Positions 32,590-41,506 of a DNA stretch of 46,120 bases are shown here, in pieces; positions within the stretch are counted from its first letter, which is position 1, and each line of letters opens with the position of its first letter. Made by a program: the position numbers and the translations under genes. Source of the stretch: Alcanivoracaceae bacterium (GTDB lineage Bacteria > Pseudomonadota > Gammaproteobacteria > Pseudomonadales > Alcanivoracaceae); the NCBI GenBank assembly GCA_002706085.1, contig PAJO01000020.1, positions 60,311 through 106,430 of the forward strand. The letters are read 5' to 3'. The notes beneath the pieces were generated by a model. The model did not search any database. It saw only the letters and a program-made list of their open reading frames with translations, and was not told the DNA's origin.

Positions 32590-32856
32590 TTAGCGGATGA
32601 CCGACGCCTCCATTGATGCGGAATAATTCTCGCTGCTGGCGTCGTTTACGGTAGCAGCTCCGTTAGCGATCTGAACCTGACTCCGGTAACGACCGCTTGC
32701 CATTACCTGTTCGCCGGGCAACAAGCGGGACGACGGTGGTTCCGATTGTCCATATTGCGGTTCAGCCGGACGATCACTGCTGCTGATATCATCTTCCTCG
32801 AAATAACAGCCTGCCAGCAAACCGGCAATGATTGCACTCAAGATCAGTTGCTTCAT
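32590..32856 (-). CDS. Small predicted lipoprotein, unknown function
   Basis: An 88-residue protein from the ATG at 32856, with GGGGGAAAG just before it. MKQLILSAIIAGLLAGC is a textbook lipoprotein signal with lipobox LAGC (Cys17). The mature part is short, acidic at first (YFEEDDISSSD) and rich in Ser, Pro and Gln (EPQYGQSEPPSSRLLPGEQ), ending with ASSENYSASMEASVIR. No domain is recognised. It probably sits on the outer membrane because Asp does not follow the Cys (Tyr does). It is expressed apart from cysK, whose terminator precedes no shared promoter. Confidence 0.72.
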   Translation of the reverse strand: MKQLILSAIIAGLLAGCYFEEDDISSSDRPAEPQYGQSEPPSSRLLPGEQVMASGRYRSQVQIANGAATVNDASSENYSASMEASVIR

Positions 32857-32933
32857 CTTTCCCCCACGGTCTGCCACGACCAAAATGTCCGTTTCCCAGA
32901 TCGCCTGCTGTTATACCCCGGCGCACACTGGTC

Positions 32934-32965
32934 CGGCAAGCCAGCCGGTCAGAGCTGGCTTGCCG
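32934..32965 (-). terminator. Hairpin after cysK, end of the eight-gene series
   Basis: CGGCAAGCCAGC (32934-32945), loop of eight bases, exact reverse complement at 32954-32965; a perfect 12-bp GC-rich stem starting nine bases past the cysK stop. No T-tract, but position and strength of the stem suit the end of a long transcript. Confidence 0.6.
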
Positions 32966-32973
32966 AAGCCTGT

Positions 32974-33942
32974 TTATTGGCTGAGTTCCTGCTCGCTGAA
33001 CATGTCAGCGAACAGCGGTGAGGTCAGGTAGCGCTCCCCGGAATCGGGCAAGATCACCACGATGGTCTTGTCCTTGAACTCGGGCAGCTGGCTGATACGG
33101 TCCGCCACACACATGGCCGCACCGCAGGAAATACCGGCAAGGATGCCCTCTTCCTGCATCAGCTTGTGGGCCCAGGCCATGGCGTCCTCGTTGCTCACTT
33201 GTTCCGCGCGGTCCACCACACTCAGGTCCAGATTCTTTGGCACAAAGCCGGCACCGATGCCCTGAATCTTGTGCGGGCCGTGGGTGGGCTCTTCACCGTT
33301 CAGCCCGGCGGTAATCATGGTCGAAGAGTCCGGCTCCACAGCGATACTGGTAATGGCCTTGCCCTGGGTCTGCTTGATATAACGGGACACGCCAGTGATG
33401 GTCCCGCCGGTACCCACACCCGCCACCAGCACATCAATATCGCCACCGGTGGCCTCCCAGATTTCCGGGCCCGTGGTCTGTTCGTGAATAGCGGGATTGG
33501 CCGGGTTCTCGAACTGTTGCAGCATCAGGTGCGTGTCAGGGTTTTCTTCAACCAGCTCCTGCGCCCTGGCAATGGCACCCGGCATGCCTTTCGGGCCGGG
33601 AGTCAGGACCAGTTTGGCCCCCAGAGCCTTGAGAATCTTGCGACGCTCCAGACTCATGGAGTCGGGCATGGTCAGCACCAGATCGTAACCACGAGCAGCG
33701 GCCACGTAGGCCAAGGCAATACCGGTATTGCCGCTGGTGGGTTCCACCAGAGTCATGCCTGGCTTCAGTTTGCCGCTCTTTTCCGCATCCCAGATCATGG
33801 AGGCACCGATCCGGCACTTGACGCTGCCCGCCGGGTTACGCGACTCCAGCTTGGCCAGCACCTTGCCGTTGGTAATACGGTTGATTTTCACCAGCGGTGT
33901 CTTGCCGATGGTCTCGCTGTTGTCCTTGTAAATCTGTGTCAT
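32974..33942 (-). CDS. cysK: Cysteine synthase A (O-acetylserine sulfhydrylase)
   Basis: A 322-residue pyridoxal-phosphate enzyme making L-cysteine from O-acetylserine and sulfide. PLP lysine Lys42 lies in [11 protein letters not shown], the phosphate/substrate loop TSGNTG at about 69-74, [14 protein letters not shown] holds the PLP-phosphate loop and GISCGAA the Ser near the pyridine ring. [22 protein letters not shown] is the standard start, closer to CysK than to CysM. It is the last gene of the long minus-strand series, 19 bases after the CNNM gene, and has GGAGG in that gap. It may also have its own promoter; none is clear. Confidence 0.95.
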   Translation of the reverse strand: MTQIYKDNSETIGKTPLVKINRITNGKVLAKLESRNPAGSVKCRIGASMIWDAEKSGKLKPGMTLVEPTSGNTGIALAYVAAARGYDLVLTMPDSMSLERRKILKALGAKLVLTPGPKGMPGAIARAQELVEENPDTHLMLQQFENPANPAIHEQTTGPEIWEATGGDIDVLVAGVGTGGTITGVSRYIKQTQGKAITSIAVEPDSSTMITAGLNGEEPTHGPHKIQGIGAGFVPKNLDLSVVDRAEQVSNEDAMAWAHKLMQEEGILAGISCGAAMCVADRISQLPEFKDKTIVVILPDSGERYLTSPLFADMFSEQELSQ

Positions 33943-33961
33943 GTTGCCTCCTTCAGCAAAC

Positions 33962-35005
33962 TCAATTCCCGGAATGTTTTTTCAGCTTGCGGCTCCAACG
34001 CTGCCGGGCATAGAGACGCATATCTGCCACATTGTCGGTTTCATCCATGATCTCGCGGCCAAGGATGCTTTCCAGAATATCTTCCAGGGTGATCAGCCCC
34101 ACCCAGGTGCCATGGTCGTCGTAGACCACGGCCATATGTTGACGTTGGGTCAGCATGGCATGAAACAAGTCCTCGATGCTTAACGTGGTACTCACCATGG
34201 TGACTTCGTGGGCCAGCACGTTCATGGTCTGCTCCGGCGCCACTCCCAGCAAGTCGGACTTGTGAATATAGCCACGGGCTTCGCCACTGGCCGTCATCAC
34301 CGGGAAACGGGAAAACGGCTGGCCTTTTTCTCTCTCGATGAAATCTGCGACTGACATGTCTGGGCTGACAATCCGGCACACGGTGCGCGGTGTCATGATC
34401 GCACCCACCTTCACATCATGCAGACGGAGAATATTCTTGATGACCTTGTACTCGTCTTCCTGCAAGGCCTCCTGATCCTTACCCATGGCCGCAAGAGCGC
34501 GAATTTCTGCCCGCACATCCACATCATGCTCGTTGCCACCGATCTGGCTGGTAATCAGCTTTGACAGCCACACGAAGGGAGCAAGGGAAACCATGATGAC
34601 CTTGAGCATGGGCGGCAACATGGGGGCCAGTGTCCGCCAGTATTTGGCACCAATGGTCTTGGGAATAATCTCGGAGAGGATCAGGATCGCCAGGGTCATC
34701 ACCCCTGAGGCCGCCGCCAGCCAGGTTTCGCCAAACACAACCGCAACCTGGGCCCCCACCCCCGTGGCACCCACCGTATGGGCAACAGTATTGAGGGTGA
34801 GGATGGCGGAAAGGGGTTTGTCGATATCGTCCTTGAAGCCTCTCAACGCTTCGTAGAGCGCCGGGCGAGACTCACGCAGGCCGGCAATAAAACTCGGAGT
34901 GATCGACAGCAGCGCGGCCTCCAGCACCGAACACAGAAAGGAAAAACCAATGGAAATCGCGGCAAAGATGATCAGCAGGGTCAAGAGAGCAGACTCCTTC
35001 TGCAA
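33962..35005 (-). CDS. CNNM (DUF21) and CBS-domain membrane protein
   Basis: A 347-residue inner-membrane protein: DUF21/CNNM membrane domain with helices at about 5-30, 60-85, 95-115 and 130-155 ([33 protein letters not shown]), then a CBS pair ([54 protein letters not shown]). Relatives (CorC/CorB/YfjD) take part in Mg2+ or Co2+ efflux and are often labelled hemolysins. The C-terminal CorC_HlyC domain of full-length members is absent; the protein ends after a short basic tail. It lies 51 bases after the MTIP gene and 19 before cysK, within the minus-strand series. Confidence 0.9.
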   Translation of the reverse strand: MQKESALLTLLIIFAAISIGFSFLCSVLEAALLSITPSFIAGLRESRPALYEALRGFKDDIDKPLSAILTLNTVAHTVGATGVGAQVAVVFGETWLAAASGVMTLAILILSEIIPKTIGAKYWRTLAPMLPPMLKVIMVSLAPFVWLSKLITSQIGGNEHDVDVRAEIRALAAMGKDQEALQEDEYKVIKNILRLHDVKVGAIMTPRTVCRIVSPDMSVADFIEREKGQPFSRFPVMTASGEARGYIHKSDLLGVAPEQTMNVLAHEVTMVSTTLSIEDLFHAMLTQRQHMAVVYDDHGTWVGLITLEDILESILGREIMDETDNVADMRLYARQRWSRKLKKHSGN

Positions 35006-35056
35006 GTGACAACAGACCCTGGCATGCTGGGTCTGCCCATGGCGGGAACGGTTACA

Positions 35057-35797
35057 TCAGGCGCTGTACTGACGGGCGAACTCTGCCAGCAACTGGCACA
35101 CATTCGCCATCCCATCATGAATCACCGCCTCAATTTCTTCCATGGTGATTTCATGGGTGGATTTGCCCGCGCCGGGGTTGACCACCAGCGACAGCATGGC
35201 ATAGGGAATGCCCAGTTCACGGGCGAGTACCGCTTCCGGCATGCCGGTCATGCCGACAATATCGCAGCCATCACGCTCCATGCGGGCGATTTCCGCGGCA
35301 GTTTCCAGCCGGGGACCCTGGGTGGCACCATAGCAACCACCATCGCTCCACTTGAGATCAGAGGCGGCAAGGCGGGCTTTCAGGGCATCGCGCAGGGCCG
35401 TATCAAACGGCCAGCTGAAGTCCACATGCACCAGCGGGTCAGCCGGATCGTCAAACAGGGTGCTCTCGCGGCCCCAGGTGTAATCAATGATCTGGTCCGG
35501 TAGCACCAGCGCACCGGTGGGCGCCAGCGTGGTAATGCCACCCACCGCATTGGCCGCCACAATCGCCGTCGCACCGGCCTCTTTCAGCGCCACCATGTTG
35601 GCCCGGTAATTCACCTGGTGAGGCAACAGCACATGGGGGTCGCCATGACGGGCCAGAAACAGTACCCGCTGGCCATCCAGTTCACCTTCCACCACCGGGG
35701 CAGAAGGCTCACCAAAACGGGTGGTAATGGCATGTTTGTCGAGAATGCGCAGGTTATCCATGCGCGTCAGGCCGGTGCCACCGATAAATGCCAGCAT
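35057..35797 (-). CDS. S-methyl-5'-thioinosine phosphorylase (MTIP type)
   Basis: A 246-residue purine nucleoside phosphorylase of the MTAP/PNP family. IGGTGL (5-10) binds phosphate, FLARHGDPHVLLPHQVNYRANM is the substrate/phosphate loop, AANAVGGITTLAPTGALVLPDQIIDYTWGRE follows, and GATQGPRLETAAEIARM and VGMTGMPEAVLARELGIPYA complete the active site. The family member in Pseudomonas aeruginosa (PA3004) cleaves methylthioinosine, a product of methylthioadenosine deamination, and as there it sits near nagZ. Adenosine-type versus inosine-type specificity cannot be proved by eye. The start overlaps the hpt stop (TGATG), a natural pairing because the base released would be hypoxanthine, the substrate of Hpt. 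Confidence 0.88.
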   Translation of the reverse strand: MLAFIGGTGLTRMDNLRILDKHAITTRFGEPSAPVVEGELDGQRVLFLARHGDPHVLLPHQVNYRANMVALKEAGATAIVAANAVGGITTLAPTGALVLPDQIIDYTWGRESTLFDDPADPLVHVDFSWPFDTALRDALKARLAASDLKWSDGGCYGATQGPRLETAAEIARMERDGCDIVGMTGMPEAVLARELGIPYAMLSLVVNPGAGKSTHEITMEEIEAVIHDGMANVCQLLAEFARQYSA

Positions 35798-36369
35798 CAG
35801 CTGTCGCTCTCCTTCACTGCGTAGATACCCGGCGCGTTACGCCAGAAACCCTTGTAGTCCATGCCCATACCGAACAGGTAATAATCCTCGGCTTCCAGAG
35901 CCGTGAAATCGGCTTTCAAACCCGGTCGGGCCTTACGGTCGTGTTTCTTGTCAACCAGCACGCAGGTCTTCACCGACGCCGCGCCCTGGGCGTAACAGGC
36001 TTCGATGATCGACAACAGGGTCGAGCCCACATCCAGGATGTCATCGACAATCAACACATCGCGGCCCGCCAGACTGGCATTGGGGGTGACGATCCATTCT
36101 ACGGCACCGCCGGAGGTGGCCCCCAGATAGCGGCTGGCATGCAGGTAATCCATCTCCAGCGGAAAATCCAGGCGCTTGACCAGCTCGGCCGCGAAAATCA
36201 TGCCGCCATTCATGATGGTCACAAACACCGGCACCTTGCCGGAGTAGGCCTCGGTCACCTCGAACGCGAGTTTGGCGATGGCTTCCTGAACTTGATCGGA
36301 CGAATGCAGCTCGATGGCCTCGCGGCGTACCCGCATCAGTTCCTGTTGTACGTCGTTAGCGCTGGACAT
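35797..36369 (-). CDS. hpt: Hypoxanthine-guanine phosphoribosyltransferase
   Basis: A 190-residue type I phosphoribosyltransferase that converts hypoxanthine or guanine with PRPP to IMP or GMP. The PRPP motif VLIVDDILDVGSTL lies at about 102-116; VTIMNGGMIFAAELVKRL forms the pyrophosphate loop, and LVDKKHDRKARPGLKADF plus YYLFGMGMDYKGFWRN complete the purine pocket. Its start lies inside the channel gene (14-base overlap) and its stop overlaps the MTIP start by one base, so translation is coupled on both sides. Together Hpt and MTIP make a salvage route from methylthioinosine to IMP. Confidence 0.92.
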   Translation of the reverse strand: MSSANDVQQELMRVRREAIELHSSDQVQEAIAKLAFEVTEAYSGKVPVFVTIMNGGMIFAAELVKRLDFPLEMDYLHASRYLGATSGGAVEWIVTPNASLAGRDVLIVDDILDVGSTLLSIIEACYAQGAASVKTCVLVDKKHDRKARPGLKADFTALEAEDYYLFGMGMDYKGFWRNAPGIYAVKESDS

Positions 36370-37510
36370 GTGTGGTTTCCTCGGCGTTGTCGTCCTCCAG
36401 CCCGGTGGCCGGATGGTCGTTGTCGCTGATCAGATGCAGGGTGCGGGTCGGGAAGGCGAACTCGGCACCGTGCTCGTGGACAATGTTCATGATTTTCATG
36501 AGCACGTCCTGCTTGATCTCATGGTAACGCACCCACTGGGTGGTTTCGGTGAAGGTGTAGATGAAGAACTCCAGATGTGACGCCCCATAACTGTCGAAAT
36601 TGACAATCAGGGTACGACCCTCAGTATCCAGTTCTTCATGGGCAACCAGCATGGCTTTTACCGCTTCCACGATACCCGGCATTTTTTCCCAGTCGTCGTA
36701 ACGGATACCAATCTTCTCGTAGATACGGCGATTGAGCATGCGGGACGGGTTTTCCAGCACAATGGAGGTAAACATGGCATTAGGGATATACAACGGTCGC
36801 TGGTCAAAGGTGCGGATGCGGGTCAGACGCCAGCCGATATTCTCCACCGTGCCTTCAATGGAACGGTCTGGCGAGCGCACCCAGTCGCCGACACGGAACG
36901 GCTTGTCCAGATAGATCATCATGCCGCCAAAGAAGTTGGCCAGCAGGTCCTTGGCCGCAAAAGCCACCGCCATGCCACCAATACCGCCAAATGCCAGTAC
37001 CCCGGAAATGCTGTATCCGAGTGTCTGCAGAATAATCAGTGCAGCGGTAATGATCACCGAGACCCGCAGTAGCTTGGCAATGGCCGCTGCGGTGGACTGA
37101 TCCATGGGCTTGCGCATGCGCTCCGGATCGATGAGGTTTTTCTGGGTATAGGAGATAAACCGATTCAGGAACATGGCGATGATGATAATAAAGGCAATAC
37201 GACGCGCCTCTGGTACCATGTCGAAGATCAGGTTTTCTTCTTCGCTGACGCTCTGCATCAGCTCGACGCTGATTGAGAGCCCCACCACCCAGAAGAACAG
37301 CCGTACCGGAATCCGCGCAGCCTCAAGCAAGGCGTCATCCCACAAGGTATCGGTCTTGACGATCAGCCGCTCGATAATGTCGATGCTGCGCATCAGGATA
37401 AAGTTCACTGATACGGTACACAGCACCACGATAAACAACTGGGTCAACCAGATGTCCGATGATGTCTCAACTGTCGGCCACACCAGCAGTTGATTCCAGT
37501 CCCAGTTCAT
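36356..37510 (-). CDS. MscS-family mechanosensitive channel
   Basis: A 384-residue inner-membrane channel. Hydrophobic helices occur at about 22-42, 68-88, 105-120 and 150-170, followed by the MscS pore helix and signature GIGGMAVAFAAKDLLANFFGGM (about 178-199) and the beta domain KPFRVGDWVRSPDRSIEGTVENIGWRLTRIRTFDQRPLYIPN. The C-terminal vestibule is of usual size, with a short variable tail (DNDHPATGLEDDNAEETTH). These channels open under membrane tension to release solutes on hypo-osmotic shock, important for a marine bacterium. Its start overlaps the nagZ stop (ATGA) and its 3-prime end overlaps hpt, so it is internal to the operon. Confidence 0.9.
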   Translation of the reverse strand: MNWDWNQLLVWPTVETSSDIWLTQLFIVVLCTVSVNFILMRSIDIIERLIVKTDTLWDDALLEAARIPVRLFFWVVGLSISVELMQSVSEEENLIFDMVPEARRIAFIIIIAMFLNRFISYTQKNLIDPERMRKPMDQSTAAAIAKLLRVSVIITAALIILQTLGYSISGVLAFGGIGGMAVAFAAKDLLANFFGGMMIYLDKPFRVGDWVRSPDRSIEGTVENIGWRLTRIRTFDQRPLYIPNAMFTSIVLENPSRMLNRRIYEKIGIRYDDWEKMPGIVEAVKAMLVAHEELDTEGRTLIVNFDSYGASHLEFFIYTFTETTQWVRYHEIKQDVLMKIMNIVHEHGAEFAFPTRTLHLISDNDHPATGLEDDNAEETTHVQR

Positions 37511-38526
37511 GTGTTCTCCTCAATCAATCGTGTTGCCACTGCTTCAGCGGCTTGCCGCCGCCCGGTGTCCATGGCATGCCGTGGTCGGCAACGCAGGCCG
37601 CCGACCGCAACCTGCCCCTGATGGCCAGCGGTTTCCAGATAGCCAAGCACCTCTTGTGCCCCTGACTGGCAATTGCAGGCCAGCACCATGTCGCAACCTG
37701 CCTTGAGAGCCGCCTCGGCACGCTGGGCATAACCGCCCGCCCCATGGGCCCCCGCCATCGACAAGTCATCGGAAAAAATCACGCCACGAAAACCGAGACG
37801 TTCGCGCAATACGGTTTGCAACCAGAACCGCGAGAACCCGGCTGTCTGGTTCTCCACTGCACTGTAAATCACATGGGCAGGCATGATGCCATCCAGCCGC
37901 GACGCCAGTGCCGCAAACGGACGCAGGTCCGCTTGCTCAATCTCATCCATGGGGCGCGGGTCTACCGGCAGCTCCAGATGGGAATCTGCTACCACATGGC
38001 CATGACCAGGGAAGTGCTTTCCGGTCGCGGCCATACCGGCAGCATTCATGCCATCAATAAACGCCCCGGCCAGCGCTATCATCGCCTGCGGATCACCATG
38101 AAAACTGCGATCGCCGATCACCGTGCTGGCGCCATAATCCAGATCCAGCACCGGCGCAAAACTGATATCGATATCCAGCTCGGTCAATTCGGACGCCATC
38201 AACTCGCCGACAAGTCGGGCATCCTGCTGCGCCTGCTCAGGCCCGGACGCGTAACCCCGCCCCAGTGCGGCCATGGGAGGCAAGCGCACAAAACCTTCCC
38301 GAAAACGCTGCACCCTGCCCCCTTCCTGATCGACAGCGATCAGCATGTCTGGGCGGATCTCGCGAATCTGGCGCACCAGCTCAGCCAGTTGCTGCCGGTC
38401 CTGATAATTGCGGGTAAATAGAATCAAACCACCGGCCCCAGGATGAGCCAGCATGTCTTTCTCCACCGGGGAGACCGTCAGGCCTTCTAGGTCGAGCATT
38501 AAAAGCGGGGAAACCGTGTCAGACAT
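37507..38526 (-). CDS. nagZ: Beta-N-acetylhexosaminidase (peptidoglycan recycling)
   Basis: A 339-residue cytoplasmic glycoside hydrolase family 3 enzyme that removes N-acetylglucosamine from anhydromuropeptides. Landmarks: LMLDLEGLTVSPVEKDMLAHP at the N-terminus, LIAVDQEGGRVQRFREGF, APVLDLDYG, GKHFPGHGHVVADSH (about 165-180, the catalytic His loop) and FSDDLSMAGA (nucleophile Asp near 254). The length and lack of signal peptide match NagZ. It lies 21 bases after the YkuD-domain gene and overlaps the channel gene, and is near MTIP as in pseudomonads. NagZ products can induce AmpC-type beta-lactamase elsewhere; no ampC is in the window. Confidence 0.95.
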   Translation of the reverse strand: MSDTVSPLLMLDLEGLTVSPVEKDMLAHPGAGGLILFTRNYQDRQQLAELVRQIREIRPDMLIAVDQEGGRVQRFREGFVRLPPMAALGRGYASGPEQAQQDARLVGELMASELTELDIDISFAPVLDLDYGASTVIGDRSFHGDPQAMIALAGAFIDGMNAAGMAATGKHFPGHGHVVADSHLELPVDPRPMDEIEQADLRPFAALASRLDGIMPAHVIYSAVENQTAGFSRFWLQTVLRERLGFRGVIFSDDLSMAGAHGAGGYAQRAEAALKAGCDMVLACNCQSGAQEVLGYLETAGHQGQVAVGGLRCRPRHAMDTGRRQAAEAVATRLIEENT

Positions 38527-38547
38527 GACAACCCTGATTGGTCACTG

Positions 38548-39018
38548 TTATTCCGTGATAGTCACGGCGGTACCCACCGGCACCTGATCGAAAAGCTGCA
38601 CCACATCCGCGTTGCGCATACGGATGCAACCGTGGGACGCCGGCACCCCCATAGGCTCGGAGTCCGGTGTGCCGTGAATATAAATAAAGCGCCGAAAACT
38701 ATCCACGTTACCGCCCTGATTGTGCTCTGGCTCCATCCCACCCAGCCAGAGAATACGGCTGAGCACCCAGTCGCGGTCAGGATGCGCCGCAGACAAGGCT
38801 GGGCCATGAGTTTCACCGGAAAACTTGCGGCCGGTCAGCACGGCGCCTTGTGGCAAACCGGCGCCAAAACGTGCCCGTACCAGGTGGCGTCCCAGCGGGG
38901 TCGCCTCACTGCCCATGGCCTGGCCGGCACCATTACGGGCCGTGGAAACCGGGTAACGGACAGGCTGCGGGCCTCGCAGCTCCAGCCACTGCCCGCTGAG
39001 ATTGATGATGATCTCCAT
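38548..39018 (-). CDS. YkuD-domain (L,D-transpeptidase-like) protein without export signal
   Basis: A 156-residue protein beginning MEIIINLSGQWLELRGPQPV, the usual first strand of the YkuD fold. The active-site block reads FIYIHGTPDSEPMGVPASHGCIRMRNADVV (about 112-141) with HGT, then SHGCIR holding catalytic Cys. L,D-transpeptidases normally act in the periplasm, making 3-3 cross-links or attaching lipoproteins to peptidoglycan, but no signal peptide or membrane helix is visible, and the frame upstream (to 39207) is antisense-like sequence inside gltS in another frame. The start is two bases after the gltS stop, and nagZ follows 21 bases later. A cytoplasmic role in muropeptide recycling is a possible reading. 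Confidence 0.85.
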   Translation of the reverse strand: MEIIINLSGQWLELRGPQPVRYPVSTARNGAGQAMGSEATPLGRHLVRARFGAGLPQGAVLTGRKFSGETHGPALSAAHPDRDWVLSRILWLGGMEPEHNQGGNVDSFRRFIYIHGTPDSEPMGVPASHGCIRMRNADVVQLFDQVPVGTAVTITE

Positions 39019-39020
39019 CG

Positions 39021-40205
39021 CTAACCTGACAACACGCTGACAAAGGTCTGAATGATGGTGGCATTGGCAATATCGACAATAAAGCCCCCCACCACCGGCA
39101 CAATGATAAACGCGAGCGGCGACGGACCATGGTGCTGTGTCACCGCCTGAATATTGGCCACCGCCGTTGGCGTCGCGCCCATGGCAAAACCGCAATGCCC
39201 GGCACACAGCACTGCCGAATCATAATTGCGGCCCATCAGCCGGAAGGTCACAAAGGTAATAAAGGTCAGCGCCAGCATCACCTGCACCAGCAACATGGCC
39301 AGCATGGGCAGGGCCAGATCCACCAGCTGCAGCAACTGCAAACTCATCAGGGTAATGGCCAGGAAAATACCCAGGGCAGTATTACCGACCATGTCGATGG
39401 TGGCATCGTTCACGTGCCACAAACGCCGTGCGGTATTGCCCAGCAAGATGCAGACAAACAACACCCAGACAAAGGTGGGCAGGCGAAAGACCTCGGCAAA
39501 CTGCTCAGCCGCCACGGAACCCACCACCACCCCGACAGAGAGCAGCATGAGAATGCGGATCACACTGGCTGCCGCAATGGGGCGTGCTTTCTCGGCCTGG
39601 TCATAGCGTTTATCCCCCTCCCCGGCACCATGGGCCGGGGCGGACAACCGATAACGCCGTATCAGAAACATGGCCAGAGGCCCGCCCAACAAGGCACCAA
39701 ACACCAGCCCGAAAGTGGCCGAAGCCGCCGCCAGTTCTGACACCCCTGTGAGCCCGAAGTCACGCTGGAACACCTCGGCCCAGGCAGCACCGGTACCATG
39801 CCCGCCCGTCATGGTCACTGACCCGCCAATCAGGCCGTAATACGGCTCCAGCCCCATCACGGTGGCCATGGTCACACCAACCAGATCTTGCAGGGCCACC
39901 AGTACGATCACCAGAATGGCGAAGATCAGCATGGCCCAGCCGCCCTGCTTGAGCAGACGGAAATCGGCCGCCAGCCCCACCGCCCCGAAGAAGAAAAGCA
40001 TGGCCGGGGTTTTGAAGCTTTCATCGAAAGTGAGGTTAATCCCACCTAGTTGCAGACCGGTCACGATCAGGGTGGCCAGCAGCCCCCCCACCACCGGTTC
40101 AGGCATATTTAGACGGGAGAGAATCCCGACCTTGTGCACGATCCACTGCCCCGCCCCCAGCACTAGCAGGGCGACCATCAGCGACTCCATGGCAGAAAAC
40201 TGCAT
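39021..40205 (-). CDS. gltS: Sodium/glutamate symporter
   Basis: A 394-residue inner-membrane carrier with about ten hydrophobic helices in two inverted halves. GLEPYYGLIGGSVTMTGGHGTGAAWA (first half) and AVLCAGHCGFAMGATPTAVANIQ (second half) are the paired reentrant signatures of the GltS family. MPEPVVGGLLATLIV near residue 34 is also typical. AAGGAG lies seven bases before the ATG. It imports glutamate with Na+, which fits a marine cell and gives gdhB its substrate, though they are far apart. First gene of the eight-gene minus-strand series; its stop is two bases from the start of the YkuD gene. Confidence 0.95.
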   Translation of the reverse strand: MQFSAMESLMVALLVLGAGQWIVHKVGILSRLNMPEPVVGGLLATLIVTGLQLGGINLTFDESFKTPAMLFFFGAVGLAADFRLLKQGGWAMLIFAILVIVLVALQDLVGVTMATVMGLEPYYGLIGGSVTMTGGHGTGAAWAEVFQRDFGLTGVSELAAASATFGLVFGALLGGPLAMFLIRRYRLSAPAHGAGEGDKRYDQAEKARPIAAASVIRILMLLSVGVVVGSVAAEQFAEVFRLPTFVWVLFVCILLGNTARRLWHVNDATIDMVGNTALGIFLAITLMSLQLLQLVDLALPMLAMLLVQVMLALTFITFVTFRLMGRNYDSAVLCAGHCGFAMGATPTAVANIQAVTQHHGPSPLAFIIVPVVGGFIVDIANATIIQTFVSVLSG

Positions 40206-40298
40206 CTAAACTCCTTATCCGGCCCGATAGAACGCGGGGGCCAGGCACCACACAACGGAATGGATCCGCTATACTGCCCGCGAAATCAGGATACGGCC

Positions 40299-40937
40299 AT
40301 GAATCGCGAGAAACGGACTGAAATTTTTACCCGATTACGGGATCAGAACCCCAACCCCACCACCGAACTGGAGTACAGCTCCGACTTCGAGCTGCTGGTT
40401 GCCGTGGTGCTATCTGCCCAGGCCACCGATGTGGGTGTCAACAAGGCCACCGCCAGACTCTACCCGGTGGCCAACACCCCCGAAGCCATTTATGCGCTGG
40501 GCCTCGACGGCCTTAAAGAGTACATCAAGACCATCGGCCTGTTTAACTCAAAGGCCGAGAACGTGATCCAGCTGTGCAAGATTTTGATCGAGCAGCATGA
40601 CAGCCAGGTGCCCCGTACCCGCGAAGAACTGGAAGCCCTGCCTGGCGTCGGTCGAAAAACCGCCAACGTGGTACTCAATACCGCCTATGGCATGCCGACC
40701 ATGGCTGTGGACACCCACATCTTCCGGGTCTCAAACCGCACCCGCATTGCCCCTGGCAAAAATGTGCTGGAGGTCGAAAAACGGCTGCTTCGACTGGTGC
40801 CGGACGAGTTTCTGCGCGATGCTCACCACTGGCTCATTTTGCACGGTCGCTACGTGTGCATGGCCCGCAAACCCAAATGCGGGGACTGCCTGATCGCCGA
40901 CCTGTGCGAGTTCCCGCTCAGTAAACGCCCGGTCTGA
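40299..40937 (+). CDS. nth: Endonuclease III (DNA glycosylase/AP lyase)
   Basis: A 212-residue base-excision repair enzyme removing oxidised pyrimidines. The ATG at 40299 has AGGATA upstream and begins MNREKRTEIFTRL; an in-frame ATG at 40260 adds no family sequence. Features: ATDVGVNKAT, the helix-hairpin-helix LPGVGRKTANV with catalytic Lys near 120, VDTHIFRVSNR with Asp near 138, and a 4Fe-4S cluster motif C-X6-C-X2-C-X5-C at about 187-203 (CMARKPKCGDCLIADLC). It stands divergent from gltS. TATACT at 40270-40275 is a good -10, but no convincing -35 lies upstream. Confidence 0.96.
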   Translation: MNREKRTEIFTRLRDQNPNPTTELEYSSDFELLVAVVLSAQATDVGVNKATARLYPVANTPEAIYALGLDGLKEYIKTIGLFNSKAENVIQLCKILIEQHDSQVPRTREELEALPGVGRKTANVVLNTAYGMPTMAVDTHIFRVSNRTRIAPGKNVLEVEKRLLRLVPDEFLRDAHHWLILHGRYVCMARKPKCGDCLIADLCEFPLSKRPV

Positions 40938-41070
40938 CCGGCACGCTGTACATCGGCGTGATGACCAAGGCCCCATCGCTGGAGCTCCAGCGATTCGTTT
41001 CGCTCGGCGAGAGGCGTTTTTCTACATGACTGCCAACTGTCCAACGTGATTCATCAAGAAAGGATTCGAC

Positions 41071-41499
41071 ATGAAGAAAACACTGGTACTGATCACCACT
41101 CTGGGGCTGCTCTCCCCTTTCGCTCACAGTATTGAACTGACCCCCGGTCAATGGGACGTCACGGTGGACATGAATGCGCCGGGGATTCCCGACAATATGC
41201 GGACCCGGGTCAAACAGGACTGCCTGACCCAGGAACAGGCCGGCGATCTGGAAGCGTCAATGCGCAAAGGCTGGAAAGAAGACAACTGTGGCGGTGCGGA
41301 AATCAATCGCAGCGGCAACACCCTGCGCTGGAGCGCCGTGTGCAGCATGCCCGGCAGTGACGCGAAAACCCACATCAGCGGTACCATGGTGATACACAAC
41401 GACAAGCACTACACCACCGACATCACTGTGAAAGGCAATCACCACAGCATGAAGACCCACAGCGAGGCGAAATGGGTTGGGGCCTGCAAAGAAGAATAG
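41071..41499 (+). CDS. DUF3617 periplasmic protein
   Basis: A 142-residue exported protein with AAGGA before the ATG. MKKTLVLITTLGLLSPFAHS is a Sec signal peptide, with cleavage likely after AHS. The mature part opens IELTPGQWDVTVDM, the DUF3617 hallmark (a beta strand with GxW), followed by MRTRVKQDCLTQEQA, DNCGGAEINRSGNTLRWSAVCSM and SGTMVIHNDKHYTTDITVKG. Four cysteines (two of them in QDCLT and DNCGG) could form disulfides. The family is common in Proteobacteria and has no known function. Monocistronic, ending at a hairpin. Confidence 0.85.
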   Translation: MKKTLVLITTLGLLSPFAHSIELTPGQWDVTVDMNAPGIPDNMRTRVKQDCLTQEQAGDLEASMRKGWKEDNCGGAEINRSGNTLRWSAVCSMPGSDAKTHISGTMVIHNDKHYTTDITVKGNHHSMKTHSEAKWVGACKEE

Positions 41500-41506
41500 G
41501 CCCCAC

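Noticed and set aside
33166-34050. Plus-strand frame of 294 codons across cysK
   Set aside because: Antisense to an unmistakable cysteine synthase and crossing into the next gene; no ribosome site or domain.
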